Shown: piece by piece, positions 43,241 to 54,297 of the stretch
How the letters are laid out: each line of letters starts with the position of its first letter
Numbering within the stretch: position 1 is the first letter of the stretch
Assembly: GCF_004797125.1 (NCBI RefSeq)
Contig: NZ_CP038810.1
Span: 1,984,001 to 2,048,000 of the forward strand
Length of the DNA: 64,000 nt
From: Flavobacterium sangjuense
GTDB taxonomy: Bacteria > Bacteroidota > Bacteroidia > Flavobacteriales > Flavobacteriaceae
Direction: 5' to 3'
Made by a program: the position numbers and the translations under genes
The notes under the pieces: generated by a model
The model's database searches: none
What the model saw: the letters and a program-made list of their open reading frames with translations, nothing else
Told to the model about the DNA's origin: nothing

Positions 43241-44458
43241 ATGAAGTTTGGAATTATTAAAGAGCGAAAAAATCCACCCGATAGAAGAGTAGTTTTCACT
43301 CCGTCAGCATTAGTTCGTTTGCAAAAAGAGCATCCCGATGCCACAGTCAAAGTTGAAAGTTCGGATATCAGAGTTTTTACTGATGAAGAATATAAAAAAT
43401 TAGGCATTGAAGTAGTTGATGATGTTTCAGATTGCGATGTTCTTTTTGGGGTAAAAGAAATTCCGGTTGATTATTTAATTCCAAATAAAAAGTATTTCCT
43501 CTTTTCGCATACCATTAAAAAGCAAGTGCATAACCGAAAATTGCTTCAGGCTATACTTGATAAAAAGATAGAGTTATATGATCATGAAACTATAGTCGAT
43601 GCAAGTAACAGACGTTTGATTGGCTTTGGTCGTTATGCAGGAATTGTTGGAGCATATAATGGTTTTAGAGCATTCGGGATAAAATATGAGTTGTTCAATT
43701 TGCCAAAAGCAGAAACGCTGCAAACAAAAGAAGATTTAGTTGTTCGCCTGAAAAGACAAATTTTGCCAAACATCAAAATTGTTTTGACCGGTCATGGCAA
43801 AGTCGGAATGGGAGCAAAGGAAATTCTTGATGGCATGAAAGTAAAACAGGTTTCTCCGGAGGATTTCTTAAACAAAATATATTCAGAAGCTGTTTACACC
43901 CAAATTGACGTTTTGGATTATAACAAGCGAATTGACGGCACTGTAGCTGGAGATAATAATGATTTTTATAAGCATCCTGAATCTTATACTTCTAACTTTG
44001 AGCGTTTTACCAAAGTTGCTGATATCTTCATGGCAGGTCATTTCCACGGAAACGATGCTCCGGATATTCTGACTCTTGAAATGCTTCAGGCATCCGATTG
44101 TAAAATAAAAGTTGTTGCCGATATTTCCTGCGATGTTGATGGCCCAATAGCCTGCACCATAAGATCATCAACGATTGCGGAACCGTTTTATGGTTTTTTA
44201 CCAATCGAAAACAGAGAAGTTCCTTATACGCATCCGGGTTCAATAATGGTTATGGCAGTTGATAATTTGCCATGTGAATTACCAAAAGATGCGAGCGAAG
44301 GATTTGGCGAAATGTTTATGGAACACGTAATTCCGGCTTTCTTCAACAATGATAAAGACGGAATTCTGCAACGTGCCAAAATTACCGAAAACGGAAAACT
44401 AACAGAACGTTTTGCTTATTTACAGGACTATGTTGACGGACACACCGTTCACAGCTAA
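43241..44458 (+). CDS. Saccharopine/alanine dehydrogenase-like NAD(P) oxidoreductase
   Basis: A 405-aa protein with the N-terminal AlaDH/PNT domain (MKFGIIKERKNPPDRRVVFTP, where Lys and Arg contact substrate) and a C-terminal Rossmann part beginning IKIVLTGHGKVGMGAKEIL (GxGxxG). In sequence it is nearer to lysine-forming saccharopine dehydrogenase than to alanine dehydrogenase, with conserved SHTIKKQVHNRKLL and DISCDVDGPIACTIRSST. The precise substrate is uncertain. It has its own strong promoter with an operator-like palindrome and a terminator at 44488. Confidence 0.8.
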   Translation: MKFGIIKERKNPPDRRVVFTPSALVRLQKEHPDATVKVESSDIRVFTDEEYKKLGIEVVDDVSDCDVLFGVKEIPVDYLIPNKKYFLFSHTIKKQVHNRKLLQAILDKKIELYDHETIVDASNRRLIGFGRYAGIVGAYNGFRAFGIKYELFNLPKAETLQTKEDLVVRLKRQILPNIKIVLTGHGKVGMGAKEILDGMKVKQVSPEDFLNKIYSEAVYTQIDVLDYNKRIDGTVAGDNNDFYKHPESYTSNFERFTKVADIFMAGHFHGNDAPDILTLEMLQASDCKIKVVADISCDVDGPIACTIRSSTIAEPFYGFLPIENREVPYTHPGSIMVMAVDNLPCELPKDASEGFGEMFMEHVIPAFFNNDKDGILQRAKITENGKLTERFAYLQDYVDGHTVHS

Positions 44459-44487
44459 AAAATCCTTTAAGTTAATAACTATATAAT

Positions 44488-44516
44488 AATCCCGATTCGC
44501 TCGGGATTTTTTGTTT
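44488..44516 (+). terminator. Intrinsic terminator
   Basis: AATCCCGA (44488-44495) and TCGGGATT (44501-44508) around a 5-nt loop, followed by a T run. Confidence 0.85.
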
Positions 44517-44551
44517 TTAAAAAGTTACTATATTTAGCAAAATTATCTCTT

Positions 44552-46651
44552 ATGAAAAGAATTGCCTTTATCGGATTACTGTTCTTAGGATTTCAGGTTA
44601 CTGCGCAAAGCGTGCAATCGCCATCCAAACAAATCACTCTTAATTTTTCCTTATCAAAAAATGGAAATCCGACTTATGAGGTTTCCTATAAAAACAAACC
44701 CATAGTCCTGAATAGCCGTTTGGGAGTTAAGTTAAAAAGCGGAGGCGACTTGACGGCTGATTTTAGTATCGATAGTGTTCGCCAAAGAACCATAAATGAA
44801 ACTTGGAAGCCAGTTTTGGGTGAGCAGTCCAACATCAAGGATAACTACAACGAACTAACTATTGCGCTTTCGCAAAAGACAACCGGAAGAAGAATCAATA
44901 TCATTTTCAAAGCCTTTGATGAAGGTGTTGCTTTCCGTTATGATTTTCCAAAACAAGCCAAGTTGGATTACTTTATTATTTCAGATGAAATGTCTGAGTT
45001 TAACTTGACTGGCGACCACAAAACATTTTGGATTCCGGGCGATTTTGACAGTCAGGAATACGCCTATAACGAAACGAAACTTTCAGAAATAAATACTGAA
45101 AAAATAGATTTGAATAATGGAATTGGTTTAAAAAGCATTGCAGGTAAACATGTTATTCAATCACCGTTAATGATGAAATCGACAGATGGTTTGTATCTTA
45201 ATATTTTTGAAGCGGCTGTGGTCAATTATCCAATAATGCATTTGGATTTGGTGCCAAACGAATTCAAATTAAAATCACGTCTAGTTCCGAATGCTATTGG
45301 CGATAAAGCCTATTTGCAAGCACCTTGTGTTTCGCCTTGGCGTACCATTATGATTAGCGATGACGCGCGCGATATTGTGAGCTCTAAAATGATTTTAAAT
45401 CTAAATGAACCATCAAAAATTGAAGACACATCGTGGATAAAGCCGATGAAATACGTTGGTGTTTGGTGGGAAATGCATGTGGGAAAATCAACCTGGGATT
45501 ATGCCGGTTCACAAAACGCACAAAATGCAGCTGATGGTCAGTTAAAACCAACCGGAAAACATGGAGCAACAACAGAAAATACTAAACGTTATATTGATTT
45601 TGCTGCCAAAAATGGTTTTGATGGCGTTCTGGTTGAAGGCTGGAATGTTGGCTGGGAAGACTGGTTTGGCAACTGGAAAGAAGATGTTTTCGATTTTACA
45701 ACGCCTTATCCTGATTTTGATTTAAAAGCCGTGAATGATTATGCTAAATCAAAAGGGATTAAAATGATTATGCATCACGAAACCTCTGGTTCTGTGGCGA
45801 ATTACGAGCGACATTTGGATAGGGCATTAGAATTAATGAAAAAATATGGTTATCCGGCTGCGAAGTCGGGTTATGTTGGAAGAATCATTCCGCGTGGCGA
45901 ATTTCATGATGGTCAAACCTTGGTAAATCATTTCAACTTTGTGGCTCGACGATTTGCAGACTACAAATTGATGGTAAACTCGCACGAAAGCTCAAGACCG
46001 ACAGGTTACAGCAGAACCTATCCAAATTATATTGCAGCCGAAGCAGCGAGAGGAACAGAATTCAATGGCTGGAGTAACGGGAATCCGCCAATGCACGAAA
46101 CCATTTTGCCATTCACCAGATTACTTGGTGGACCAATGGATTATACACCCGGAATTTTTGAAATCAAGATGAATCACTACGATCCAAAGAAAACGGAACA
46201 AGTACATACGACTTTGGCTAAACAATTGGCACTATATGTAACCATGTATTCTCCATTGCAAATGGCAGCCGATTTACCTGAGAATTATGATCGCTATTCA
46301 GATGCTTTCCAATTTATAAAAGATGTCGCAGTTGATTGGCAGGACAGTAAATATTTAGAAGCTGAGCCTGGAGATTATCTTACCGTTGCCAGAAAAGACA
46401 AGCATTCAGAAAAATGGTTCCTCGGCGCTATCACTGATGAGAATGCAAGAAGAACCAAAGTAAGCCTTGCATTTTTAACGCCAGGAAAAAAATATAGAGC
46501 CATCATTTATCAGGATGGGAAAAAGGCACATTGGCAAAATAACCCAAAGAGTTATGAAATTATTGCTAAAACAGTTACTTACAAAGATTTCATCCAATTA
46601 AACATGGCAGCGGGTGGCGGAACTGCTATTTCTTTTGAACCAATTAACTAA
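44552..46651 (+). CDS. GH97 alpha-glucosidase (SusB-like)
   Basis: A 699-aa glycoside hydrolase with signal peptide (LFLGFQVTAQ). The N-terminal beta-supersandwich (about 25-280) is followed by a (beta/alpha)8 barrel and a C-terminal sheet. Diagnostic blocks for the inverting SusB subtype are MIMHHETSGSVANYERHL, SGYVGRIIPRGEFHDG, MVNSHESSRPTG and ARGTEFNGW, with the acidic residues that act as base and acid and bind calcium; the retaining alpha-galactosidase subtype differs there. It hydrolyses alpha-linked gluco-oligosaccharides in the periplasm. The MFS transporter gene follows after 15 bp. Confidence 0.92.
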   Translation: MKRIAFIGLLFLGFQVTAQSVQSPSKQITLNFSLSKNGNPTYEVSYKNKPIVLNSRLGVKLKSGGDLTADFSIDSVRQRTINETWKPVLGEQSNIKDNYNELTIALSQKTTGRRINIIFKAFDEGVAFRYDFPKQAKLDYFIISDEMSEFNLTGDHKTFWIPGDFDSQEYAYNETKLSEINTEKIDLNNGIGLKSIAGKHVIQSPLMMKSTDGLYLNIFEAAVVNYPIMHLDLVPNEFKLKSRLVPNAIGDKAYLQAPCVSPWRTIMISDDARDIVSSKMILNLNEPSKIEDTSWIKPMKYVGVWWEMHVGKSTWDYAGSQNAQNAADGQLKPTGKHGATTENTKRYIDFAAKNGFDGVLVEGWNVGWEDWFGNWKEDVFDFTTPYPDFDLKAVNDYAKSKGIKMIMHHETSGSVANYERHLDRALELMKKYGYPAAKSGYVGRIIPRGEFHDGQTLVNHFNFVARRFADYKLMVNSHESSRPTGYSRTYPNYIAAEAARGTEFNGWSNGNPPMHETILPFTRLLGGPMDYTPGIFEIKMNHYDPKKTEQVHTTLAKQLALYVTMYSPLQMAADLPENYDRYSDAFQFIKDVAVDWQDSKYLEAEPGDYLTVARKDKHSEKWFLGAITDENARRTKVSLAFLTPGKKYRAIIYQDGKKAHWQNNPKSYEIIAKTVTYKDFIQLNMAAGGGTAISFEPIN

Positions 46652-46666
46652 TCCAAAACTATATTT

Positions 46667-48319
46667 ATGAGTACAACCAAAACCAATTATCCTGCGCTTT
46701 ATACCCTTATTACAGTCTTTTTCTTTTGGGGTTTTATTGCTGCCGGGAACAGTATTTTTATTCCTTTTTGTAAAAGTTATTTTTCTTTAGATCAATTTCA
46801 ATCACAGCTGGTTGATTTTGCTTTTTACACTGCTTATTATATTGGCGCTTTGTTGCTTTTTGCTTTTGGAAATAGCAGCGGAAAAGACATTGTTGGAAAA
46901 TGGGGTTACAAAAAAAGTATAGTGTACGGATTATTGTTTTCGGCACTTGGAGCCGGAGCAATGATTTTGGCTGTTGAAGCTAATTTGTATGCCGGAATGT
47001 TAGTAGGATTGTTTATCGTAGCATTAGGTTTTTCATTGCAACAAACGGCAGCAAATCCGTTTGCAATTTTATTAGGTAATCCAAAAACAGGAGCAGACAG
47101 GGTAAATCTTGGAGGCGGAATCAATTCATTTGGAACAACCATTGGACCGATAGTAGTGGCTTTAGCCTTATTTGGAACTGCAGCTTCGGTTTCAGAAGAC
47201 CAGATTAAGAGTCTGGAATTAAGCAAAGTTGTTATTTTATATGTTGGCGTTGGATTACTATTCATTGCAGCAGCAGGCTTATTTTATTTTTCCAAAAAGG
47301 TGCCAGCAGGCATTTCAGATGAACCAATGGAAAAAGCGAACAAAGCTTTATGGACATTAATTGTAATGACAATCTTATTGGCAGCATGCTTTATTCCAAT
47401 TTTTAAAACATATCAAATTGATACAGCAAGTTTGAGTACTGCTGATATGGCTGATTTAGAGCAATACAGAATGAACTGGCTTTTAGGCGCTTTGGCCGTG
47501 GTAGTTGGTGGAATATTATTTTCGTATGCTTCAGCACAGAAAAAAGCCGAAGGTTGGGGAGCAATGCAATATCCGCAGTTGGTTTTGGGGATGCTTGCCA
47601 TTTTTACTTATGTCGGAGTAGAAGTCGCTATAGGAAGTAACCTCGGAAGTTTGTTGAATCTGAAGGAATTTGGGAGTCTGCAATCGTCTGATATTGCTCC
47701 TTATGTTTCGATGTATTGGGGAAGTTTAATGATTGGACGTTGGGCTGGTGCCATTAGTGTTTTTAATTTAAAAGGCAGCAGCAAAACATTAGCATTGATA
47801 ATTATTCCGTTGATAGCATTCGGAATTATCTTGGGCGTTAATATTCTTTCAGGAAAAGATATGAAACCTTTGTATTATTATGTTTTCTGTGTACTTATTC
47901 AAATTGGTGCTTTCTTTTTAAGTAAAGACAAACCAGCCAGAACCTTAATTATTTTCGGGGTTTTCGGAATGTTAGCAATGATAGTTGGTTTGTGTTCATC
48001 AGGAACTATTGCAATCTATGCTTTCTTAGCTGGTGGTTTAGCCTGCAGCATTATGTGGCCGGCAATTTTTAGTTTATCCATTATTGGTTTAGGAAAATAT
48101 ACTTCTCAAGGTTCGGCGTTTTTAATTATGATGATTTTGGGTGGTGGAATTATCCCACCAATACAAGGAAAACTATCTGATATCATTGGAATTCATCAAT
48201 CCTATATTATTACGGTTGTTTGTTTTGCCTATCTGACATTATTTGCCTTTTTGGTAAAAGGCATTTTGAAAAAGCAAAACATTGATGTTGACACTATAGA
48301 AATGGATGAAACCCATTAA
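46667..48319 (+). CDS. MFS sugar transporter (FucP/GluP-like)
   Basis: A 550-aa transporter with about 12-14 transmembrane helices. The start [21 protein letters not shown] and the block [18 protein letters not shown] resemble the FucP/GluP branch of the major facilitator superfamily, which imports glucose, galactose or fucose with protons. The central loop (about 270-290) is longer than usual, and the last hydrophobic segments end near 535. Its position 15 bp after the GH97 alpha-glucosidase gene suggests import of the glucose or maltose released by that enzyme. A terminator follows at 48341. Confidence 0.88.
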   Translation: MSTTKTNYPALYTLITVFFFWGFIAAGNSIFIPFCKSYFSLDQFQSQLVDFAFYTAYYIGALLLFAFGNSSGKDIVGKWGYKKSIVYGLLFSALGAGAMILAVEANLYAGMLVGLFIVALGFSLQQTAANPFAILLGNPKTGADRVNLGGGINSFGTTIGPIVVALALFGTAASVSEDQIKSLELSKVVILYVGVGLLFIAAAGLFYFSKKVPAGISDEPMEKANKALWTLIVMTILLAACFIPIFKTYQIDTASLSTADMADLEQYRMNWLLGALAVVVGGILFSYASAQKKAEGWGAMQYPQLVLGMLAIFTYVGVEVAIGSNLGSLLNLKEFGSLQSSDIAPYVSMYWGSLMIGRWAGAISVFNLKGSSKTLALIIIPLIAFGIILGVNILSGKDMKPLYYYVFCVLIQIGAFFLSKDKPARTLIIFGVFGMLAMIVGLCSSGTIAIYAFLAGGLACSIMWPAIFSLSIIGLGKYTSQGSAFLIMMILGGGIIPPIQGKLSDIIGIHQSYIITVVCFAYLTLFAFLVKGILKKQNIDVDTIEMDETH

Positions 48320-48340
48320 TCCGAAAATTAGATAAATCAA

Positions 48341-48375
48341 AAATCCCGCATCGTCTTTCAACTTTGCGGGATTTT
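48341..48375 (+). terminator. Terminator after the GH97-MFS pair
   Basis: AAATCCCGCA (48341-48350) and TGCGGGATTT (48365-48374) pair perfectly around a 14-nt loop, with a T-rich right side. Confidence 0.75.
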
Positions 48376-48410
48376 CTCATCAAAACCTAACCAATCAATC
48401 TAACCTAAAC

Positions 48411-49034
48411 TTATTTATTTTCTTTATCGTCTTCAACTTTTGCTTTTGTACCATCAGCTTTGTAATAGTAGTAATCGTTATCATTATAGTTTGATGCTGT
48501 ATAATTGTCATCGTTCCAATGATTGTTGTAGTTGTAAGCATATCCGGAGTTACTGTAACCTTTTATGCGTCCAACGGTATCAACGATTTCGCCTCTTCGG
48601 TTGTAAATGATTCTCATTCCTCCAATTTGTGCAAGCGCAGTTCTGTTGTATTTCATATAAACAGTTCCGATACGACTTACCCTATCTCTGCTGTCATAAT
48701 TGATAAACGTGTTACCAATTCGTCTTACTCTACCAAAACTATCATGTTCAATTCGTGTACCATAATTTACTGGTCTTCTTGCCTGAACTGTAGTTCCTCT
48801 TTTTCCGGCGCCTTTATAAAAGTAATCGCCTTGACTGTCTTCCGGACGAGTGTTAAAATCAAATTCTCCATTTGGAAAAACGAAAAACTCAATTCCTCGC
48901 TCAGTAAATGAGATTGGCTCATCAAAGCTAAATCTCGTTCTTTTTTCTTCACCAGATTTGTTGATTATTTCTGATGCATTCGCTACACTTCCAACCAGTA
49001 AAATGCTAGCTACTAAAAGGGTAATTTTTTTCAT
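48411..49034 (-). CDS. Hypothetical exported protein
   Basis: A 207-aa protein with a signal peptide (ITLLVASILLVGSVANA). ATG 49034 is used; an ATG two codons earlier is also possible. The middle has a repeated strand-turn pattern (FGRVRRIGNTFINYDSRDRVSRIGTVYMKYNRT) in which RIG and IxYxxR recur about every 20 residues. The C-terminal third is rich in Asn, Tyr and Asp (YNDNDYYYYK) and looks disordered. The pattern is seen in other flavobacterial secreted proteins without known function. Confidence 0.65.
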   Translation of the reverse strand: MKKITLLVASILLVGSVANASEIINKSGEEKRTRFSFDEPISFTERGIEFFVFPNGEFDFNTRPEDSQGDYFYKGAGKRGTTVQARRPVNYGTRIEHDSFGRVRRIGNTFINYDSRDRVSRIGTVYMKYNRTALAQIGGMRIIYNRRGEIVDTVGRIKGYSNSGYAYNYNNHWNDDNYTASNYNDNDYYYYKADGTKAKVEDDKENK

Positions 49035-49262
49035 AATCATTCTAATTTGAGTTTTTTGCTTACTCTTTCGATTTTCAGCTTCTTCGAACAAATTTTATTG
49101 TTGATTAGGACTTTTCAATAGGTGTGCCAAAACGCAAAACAGAATTCTTAAGGTTTGATTAAGATAAATTAACTGATGGATATTCAGCATTTTAAAAATC
49201 GGATTACTGATTTTATTTCCAAATTAAATTATTATAGCTAAGAAATAATTGCATTTTTTTAG

Positions 49263-49270
49263 TACATTTG
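49263..49270 (+). promoter_or_regulatory. -7 element before the M28 peptidase gene
   Basis: TACATTTG, exact consensus, 45 bp before ATG 49316. No -33 TTG at 17-23 nt. Confidence 0.45.
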
Positions 49271-49315
49271 TTGCCGATTTGCAAACAGAAACAAACAATC
49301 ATTATCATATTATCA

Positions 49316-50503
49316 ATGAAAAACCTACTACTTTCATTTTTCTTTCTTTTATTAGTTACTAAAGGTTTTGGTCAGGAATATATTCCTTATTATGGTTCAA
49401 TAGTAGAACAATGTTCTCAGGCAAATATCACCAACAATTTAACAGCCTACGAAGCATTGGGATTAAAAAGAAGAGGAACTGTCTCTCTGCAAAATACTTT
49501 AGATTGGCTAAAAAACAAATACCTTGAATTTGGTTATACAGCAAATCAAATTGTGGAAGATTCCTATACGTATACTGGTTCAACAGCAGTATGTAAAAAC
49601 CTTATTGTTACCAAAGTCGGTACCGTTTATCCAAATACATATGTAATTGTTTGTGGTCATTATGATTCCATTGGTGGCTCAGGAACTAATGATAACGGAA
49701 GCGGATTAGTTTCTATTTTGGAAACTGCCAGATTGTTGCAAAATATCCCAACAGAATATTCAATTAAATTTATCAATTTCAGCGGAGAAGAAGACGGTCT
49801 AAAAGGAAGTCAGCATTATGTGAGCGCTATCGTAAACGGAACTACTCCAAAAATGGATATTCGTTTGGTTTTAAATTTGGATGAAGTTGGTGGCGTTGCT
49901 GGTTTGACTAACAATACAATAACTTGTGAAAGAGATACAAATAATTCTCCTTCAACGAATAATGCCCAATCAAGCATTATGACTAACCAATTGATGACTT
50001 GTGTCGAATTGTATTCTCCTTTAAACGCACAACTATCTTATGCTTATGCTTCGGATTATATGTCGTTTCAAAGTAATAATGAAATTATAACCGGGCTTTT
50101 TGAAACCAATGAAACAACCCATAAACACACTAATACGGATTTGTTAATTTATATGGATCCTGTTTATAATTATAATGTTGCCAAAGCTACAATTGGAGCC
50201 ACAATGCATTTTGCTGTGGCTGCAACATCAGCTTTGGGAAACGACCAATTTCAAAATGAGAACCAAGTGAGTTTCTTTCCAAGTCCGGCCAAGGATGTTT
50301 TGAATATCAACATTGGAAGCATCATCGATACCGATTATTCTTTTTCTTTAATTGATTTGCAAGGCAAAATAGTTATTAATAAACACGTCGAAAATGCACA
50401 TTTGATAGAGACAGTTTCTTTAGATGGTTTGTCAAAAGGCATGTATCTTGCGGTTTTGCAGACATCGAATAAAAGAATTGCTAAGAAAATTATTGTGGAA
50501 TAA
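49316..50503 (+). CDS. Secreted M28 zinc aminopeptidase with T9SS sorting domain
   Basis: A 395-aa secreted peptidase. The signal peptide ends KGFGQ. The M28 core (about 75-310) shows VIVCGHYDSIGGSGTNDNGSG (first His and bridging Asp) and NFSGEEDGLKGSQHYV (catalytic and metal Glu), then LNLDEVGG and the late THKHTNTD His. The last 75 residues are a type A T9SS sorting signal (FFPSPAKDVLNINIG, GLSKGMYLAVLQT, KRIAKKIIVE). ATG 49316 is chosen for the signal peptide. It is expected outside the cell or on its surface and digests peptides for nutrition. Confidence 0.9.
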   Translation: MKNLLLSFFFLLLVTKGFGQEYIPYYGSIVEQCSQANITNNLTAYEALGLKRRGTVSLQNTLDWLKNKYLEFGYTANQIVEDSYTYTGSTAVCKNLIVTKVGTVYPNTYVIVCGHYDSIGGSGTNDNGSGLVSILETARLLQNIPTEYSIKFINFSGEEDGLKGSQHYVSAIVNGTTPKMDIRLVLNLDEVGGVAGLTNNTITCERDTNNSPSTNNAQSSIMTNQLMTCVELYSPLNAQLSYAYASDYMSFQSNNEIITGLFETNETTHKHTNTDLLIYMDPVYNYNVAKATIGATMHFAVAATSALGNDQFQNENQVSFFPSPAKDVLNINIGSIIDTDYSFSLIDLQGKIVINKHVENAHLIETVSLDGLSKGMYLAVLQTSNKRIAKKIIVE

Positions 50504-50520
50504 TTTGATTAGATAATATA

Positions 50521-50549
50521 AAAAAGCCTCCCAATTTGGAAGGCTTTTT
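50521..50549. terminator. Bidirectional terminator
   Basis: AAAAAGCCT (50521-50529) pairs with AGGCTTTTT (50541-50549); A run and T run on the two sides. It lies between the convergent M28 and uvrA genes. Confidence 0.85.
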
Positions 50550-50552
50550 GTT

Positions 50553-53342
50553 TTATAGCTTATCTTTTAGATAATATCCGGTAACGGAATTTTTGTTTTT
50601 CACAATATCTTCGGGTGTTCCTACTGCTAGAAGTTGTCCACCGTTTTCACCACCTTCCGGACCTAAATCAATAATCCAATCGGCACATTTTATCAAATCC
50701 AGATTGTGTTCAATCACAATAATCGAATGGCCTTTTTCAATTAATGCATCGAATGAAGCTAATAGTTTTTTGATATCGTGAAAATGCAAACCTGTCGTTG
50801 GTTCATCAAATACGAACAATGCTTTTTCTTTGGTAACACCTTTTACTAAAAACGAAGCCAGTTTAATACGCTGTGCTTCACCGCCTGAAAGAGTTGAAGA
50901 AGATTGTCCCAATTGCACATATCCCAAACCAACATCTTGCAGAGGTTGTAGTTTCTGAGTGATTTTTGTCTGTTTGTTTTCGGTAAAAAAGGCAATAGCA
51001 TCATCGATAGTCATCGTTAAAATGTCATCAATATTTTTACCTTCAAAAGCTACTTCCAAAACTTCTTTTTTGAAACGCTTTCCACCACAAGTTTCGCAAG
51101 GCAAAGAAACATCGGCCATGAAAACCATTTCTACATTTATTGAACCTTCGCCTTTGCAGGTTTCGCAGCGTCCACCATCAACATTAAAAGAGAAATGCTT
51201 GGCCTGATAACCACGAACTTTGGATAGCTTTTCTTTGGCATACAAATCGCGAATGTCATCATACGCTTTGATATAAGTCACAGGATTTGAACGCGAACTT
51301 CTCCCAATTGGGTTTTGGTCAACATATTCAATGTGTCTTATATGCGAAAAACTTCCCGATAATTCTGTGAATTGACCGGCTTTGTCTCCAATGCCTTCTA
51401 ACTTTTTCTGCATCGCCGGAAATAGAATTTTCTTTACCAACGTACTTTTTCCACTTCCCGAAACTCCGGTTATAACTGTTAAGCTTTCTAATGGAAAAGC
51501 GACATCTACATTTTGAAGATTGTTTTCTCTAGCGCCTTTTATTTCAATAAAATTGTTAGACTTTCTTCTTTTTTTCGGAACAGAAATTTCTAATTCTCCG
51601 TTTAAATATTTTGCTGTTAAAGAATCAGCTTTTAAGATTTCATCAAATGTTCCTTCGGCAACTAATTCACCACCAAAAGTTCCGGCTTCGGGACCAATAT
51701 CAATAATCCTGTCAGCAGCTTTCATAATATCTTCATCATGCTCAACCACAATAACAGTATTTCCTAAATCACGAAGGTTTTTCAAGACTTTGATTAAGCG
51801 CTCGGTATCTTTTGGATGTAAACCAATGCTTGGTTCATCGAGTATATACATTGAACCAACCAAACTACTTCCAAGCGAAGTAGCCAAATTAATACGCTGT
51901 GATTCACCACCGGAAAGCGTGGCCGAGTTTCTGTTCAAAGTCAGATAATCCAGGCCAACATCACTTAAGAAAGCTAATCGATTATTGATTTCTAATAATA
52001 AACGTTTGGCAACTTTTTGATCATATTCTGAAAGTGTAAGTTCATTAAAGAAAGGAATTAATCTCTTGATTGATAAATCAACTAATTCCGAAATGGTTTT
52101 TCCTCCAACGGTTATATAGTTTGCTTCTTTGCGTAAACGCTTGCCTTTACAAGTTGTACATTTGGTTTTACCACGATAACGTGACAACATTACGCGATTC
52201 TGAATTTTATAATTTTTCTCTTCCAGTTCATGGAAGAAATCATTCAATCCGGTGAAATAACTGTTGCCTTTCCAAACCAAATCTTTTTGTTCGTCAGTTA
52301 ATTCGAAATAAGGCTTGTGTATCGGAAAATCAAATTTATAAGCACTGTTTACCAATTGGTCTCGATACCAACTCATACTTTCACCACGCCACGGAAATAT
52401 AGCATTTTCAAAAACAGAAAGTGCTGTGTTCGGAATCACCAATTCATCATCAATACCAATGATATTGCCGTAACCTTCGCAGGTTGGGCAAGCACCATAA
52501 GGATTATTAAAGCTAAAAAGATGAATGTTTGGTTCTAGAAAAGTAATGCCATCCAATTCAAAATTAGAACTAAAAGTCAATCGCTTATTAGAGTCCAATT
52601 CCTGAAGATAACAAATGCCTTTACCTTCAAAAAAAGCAGTTTGCGTTGCATCTGCCAAACGATTGAAGAATTCTTCTTCCTCTTTAACTACGATTCGGTC
52701 AATAATTAAAAGAATGTCTTTATTATCAAAAGAATGTTGATCAATTTCGTCTAAACGCACCATTTCGTTGTTCACCAAAATTCGGGCAAAACCTTGCTGT
52801 AATAACACTTTTAGTTTGTCTTCCAATTGTCTTCCTTGTTCCAAATGAATAGGTGACAGGAGCAGCCATTTGCTGTCTAAAGCAAACGTTTTAACTTTAG
52901 CAATAACATCGGTGACGGTATCTTTTTTTACTTCATTTCCCGAAACCGGTGAAAAGGTTTTCCCGATTCGGGCGAAAAGCAGTTTTAAATAATCATAAAT
53001 TTCGGTAGAAGTTCCGACGGTTGAACGCGCATTAGTTGTATTTACTTTTTGTTCAATGGCAATTGCCGGCGCAATTCCTTTGATGTATTCCACTTTTGGC
53101 TTGTCCAATCTTCCCAAAAACTGACGTGCGTAAGATGATAAACTTTCCACATAGCGACGCTGGCCTTCGGCATATAATGTATCAAATGCCAAACTCGATT
53201 TTCCTGAACCCGAAAGTCCGGTAATGACAACCAATTCGTTTCGTGGAATTACAACATCCAAATTCTTTAGATTGTGGATTTGAGCGCCTTTAATCAGGAT
53301 GTTTTTCTTAGGTTCAAGAGTAGCAATTTCAGTACTTTTCAT
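50553..53342 (-). CDS. uvrA: Excinuclease ABC subunit UvrA
   Basis: A 929-aa ATPase that loads UvrB at DNA lesions in nucleotide-excision repair. It has two ABC modules: Walker [13 protein letters not shown] near 45 and [12 protein letters not shown] near 620, with signatures LSGGESQRI and LSGGEAQRI. Zinc-binding cysteine pairs are CPTCEGYG and CTTCKGKRL in the first half and CETCKGEGS with CETCGGKRF in the second. The start is ATG 53342, because a -7 element lies just upstream within the longer frame. Length and motif order are standard. It is convergent with the M28 gene. Confidence 0.96.
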   Translation of the reverse strand: MKSTEIATLEPKKNILIKGAQIHNLKNLDVVIPRNELVVITGLSGSGKSSLAFDTLYAEGQRRYVESLSSYARQFLGRLDKPKVEYIKGIAPAIAIEQKVNTTNARSTVGTSTEIYDYLKLLFARIGKTFSPVSGNEVKKDTVTDVIAKVKTFALDSKWLLLSPIHLEQGRQLEDKLKVLLQQGFARILVNNEMVRLDEIDQHSFDNKDILLIIDRIVVKEEEEFFNRLADATQTAFFEGKGICYLQELDSNKRLTFSSNFELDGITFLEPNIHLFSFNNPYGACPTCEGYGNIIGIDDELVIPNTALSVFENAIFPWRGESMSWYRDQLVNSAYKFDFPIHKPYFELTDEQKDLVWKGNSYFTGLNDFFHELEEKNYKIQNRVMLSRYRGKTKCTTCKGKRLRKEANYITVGGKTISELVDLSIKRLIPFFNELTLSEYDQKVAKRLLLEINNRLAFLSDVGLDYLTLNRNSATLSGGESQRINLATSLGSSLVGSMYILDEPSIGLHPKDTERLIKVLKNLRDLGNTVIVVEHDEDIMKAADRIIDIGPEAGTFGGELVAEGTFDEILKADSLTAKYLNGELEISVPKKRRKSNNFIEIKGARENNLQNVDVAFPLESLTVITGVSGSGKSTLVKKILFPAMQKKLEGIGDKAGQFTELSGSFSHIRHIEYVDQNPIGRSSRSNPVTYIKAYDDIRDLYAKEKLSKVRGYQAKHFSFNVDGGRCETCKGEGSINVEMVFMADVSLPCETCGGKRFKKEVLEVAFEGKNIDDILTMTIDDAIAFFTENKQTKITQKLQPLQDVGLGYVQLGQSSSTLSGGEAQRIKLASFLVKGVTKEKALFVFDEPTTGLHFHDIKKLLASFDALIEKGHSIIVIEHNLDLIKCADWIIDLGPEGGENGGQLLAVGTPEDIVKNKNSVTGYYLKDKL

Positions 53343-53362
53343 AGCAAAAAAAGGAATAAACG

Positions 53363-53370
53363 CAAAGGTA
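53363..53370 (-). promoter_or_regulatory. -7 element of uvrA
   Basis: Minus strand TACCTTTG, exact consensus, about 20 nt upstream of the uvrA ATG. No LexA-type box was recognised near it. Confidence 0.45.
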
Positions 53371-53520
53371 ATCATTTCCCAATTTATTTCTTATAATAGG
53401 TCGTAACCAAATTGTATCTATTTCTATAAATTTATTGAAGAATTAGATGTGGATTTATCAAAATTTATCAGCAACAAAATAATGTTCATTAACTTTTTTT
53501 TTATTTTTTTTCAAAATTAA

Positions 53521-53553
53521 TTTGTTTAATTCATAAATTTTATGTTAAATTTG
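53521..53553 (+). promoter_or_regulatory. Complete promoter of the ECF sigma gene
   Basis: TTTG (53521-53524), 21-nt spacer, TAAATTTG (53546-53553). This predicts transcription from about 53559 and a leader of roughly 90 nt. Confidence 0.65.
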
Positions 53554-53649
53554 GTCAATAAATAACTCTCAAACCCCATTTGCCTATATAAAAAATTACT
53601 TTTTAGATTAAAAAACTCTCTTTTTTAACCCTTACTAAAAGGTAATATT

Positions 53650-54237
53650 ATGGCTAAATCAAATCTTTCTGATGCAGTATTAGTTAATAACTACATCGCT
53701 GGTGATGAGAATTCTCTTGCTTTATTAATCGACAGACACCAATCCAGAATTTACGGATATATCTTTTCCAAAGTTTCGGATAGAGATTTAACGGAAGATA
53801 TTTTTCAGGAAACTTTCTTCAAGGTTATCCACACGCTAAAATCAAAAAAATATTACAATGAAGAAGGTAAATTTCTATCATGGGTTTTGCGAATAGCAAG
53901 TAATCTTATTGTGGATAAATTCCGTAATGATAAAAAGATGCCTCTAAAAAGAGATACTGAGGAATTCTCTATTTTTTCGAACATAAAAGATAGCTCTCTG
54001 GATATTGAAAAAAAATTAATCAAAAATCAAGTTGATATTGATTTAAAAATGATAATTCAAAAGTTGCCTCATGATCAAAGAGAAGTGATTATGATGCGTT
54101 ATTATTCGGATATGAGTTTTAAGGAAATAGCTGATTTTACTGGCGTTAGCGTTAATACAACACTTGGAAGAATGCGTTATGCGATTACGAATTTAAGAAA
54201 GGTCATAGAAAAAAATAAAATTTATTTACCTTCTTAA
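53650..54237 (+). CDS. RNA polymerase sigma factor, ECF type
   Basis: A 195-aa sigma-70 family factor. Region 2 (about 10-85) includes DRDLTEDIFQETFFKVI and the -10-recognition KFLSWVLRIASNLIVDKFR. Region 4 (about 130-185) includes LPHDQREVIMMRYYSDMSFKEIADFTGVSVNTTLGRMRYAI, a helix-turn-helix. It is typical of the small Bacteroidota ECF-like factors that are not paired with an anti-sigma gene. A 47-aa protein gene follows 60 bp later, before a strong terminator, so the two may form one transcript. The target regulon is unknown. Confidence 0.92.
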   Translation: MAKSNLSDAVLVNNYIAGDENSLALLIDRHQSRIYGYIFSKVSDRDLTEDIFQETFFKVIHTLKSKKYYNEEGKFLSWVLRIASNLIVDKFRNDKKMPLKRDTEEFSIFSNIKDSSLDIEKKLIKNQVDIDLKMIIQKLPHDQREVIMMRYYSDMSFKEIADFTGVSVNTTLGRMRYAITNLRKVIEKNKIYLPS

Positions 54238-54297
54238 ACAATAAAATATATTTTTTTGCGTTATTATATAAATCTCTAAAACCAATTTCATTTTTAT

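Noticed and set aside
48519..48911. 130-codon rightward frame opposite the 207-aa secreted protein
   Set aside because: It is antisense to a gene with a clear signal peptide and has low-complexity Ser/Thr/Val composition and no motif.
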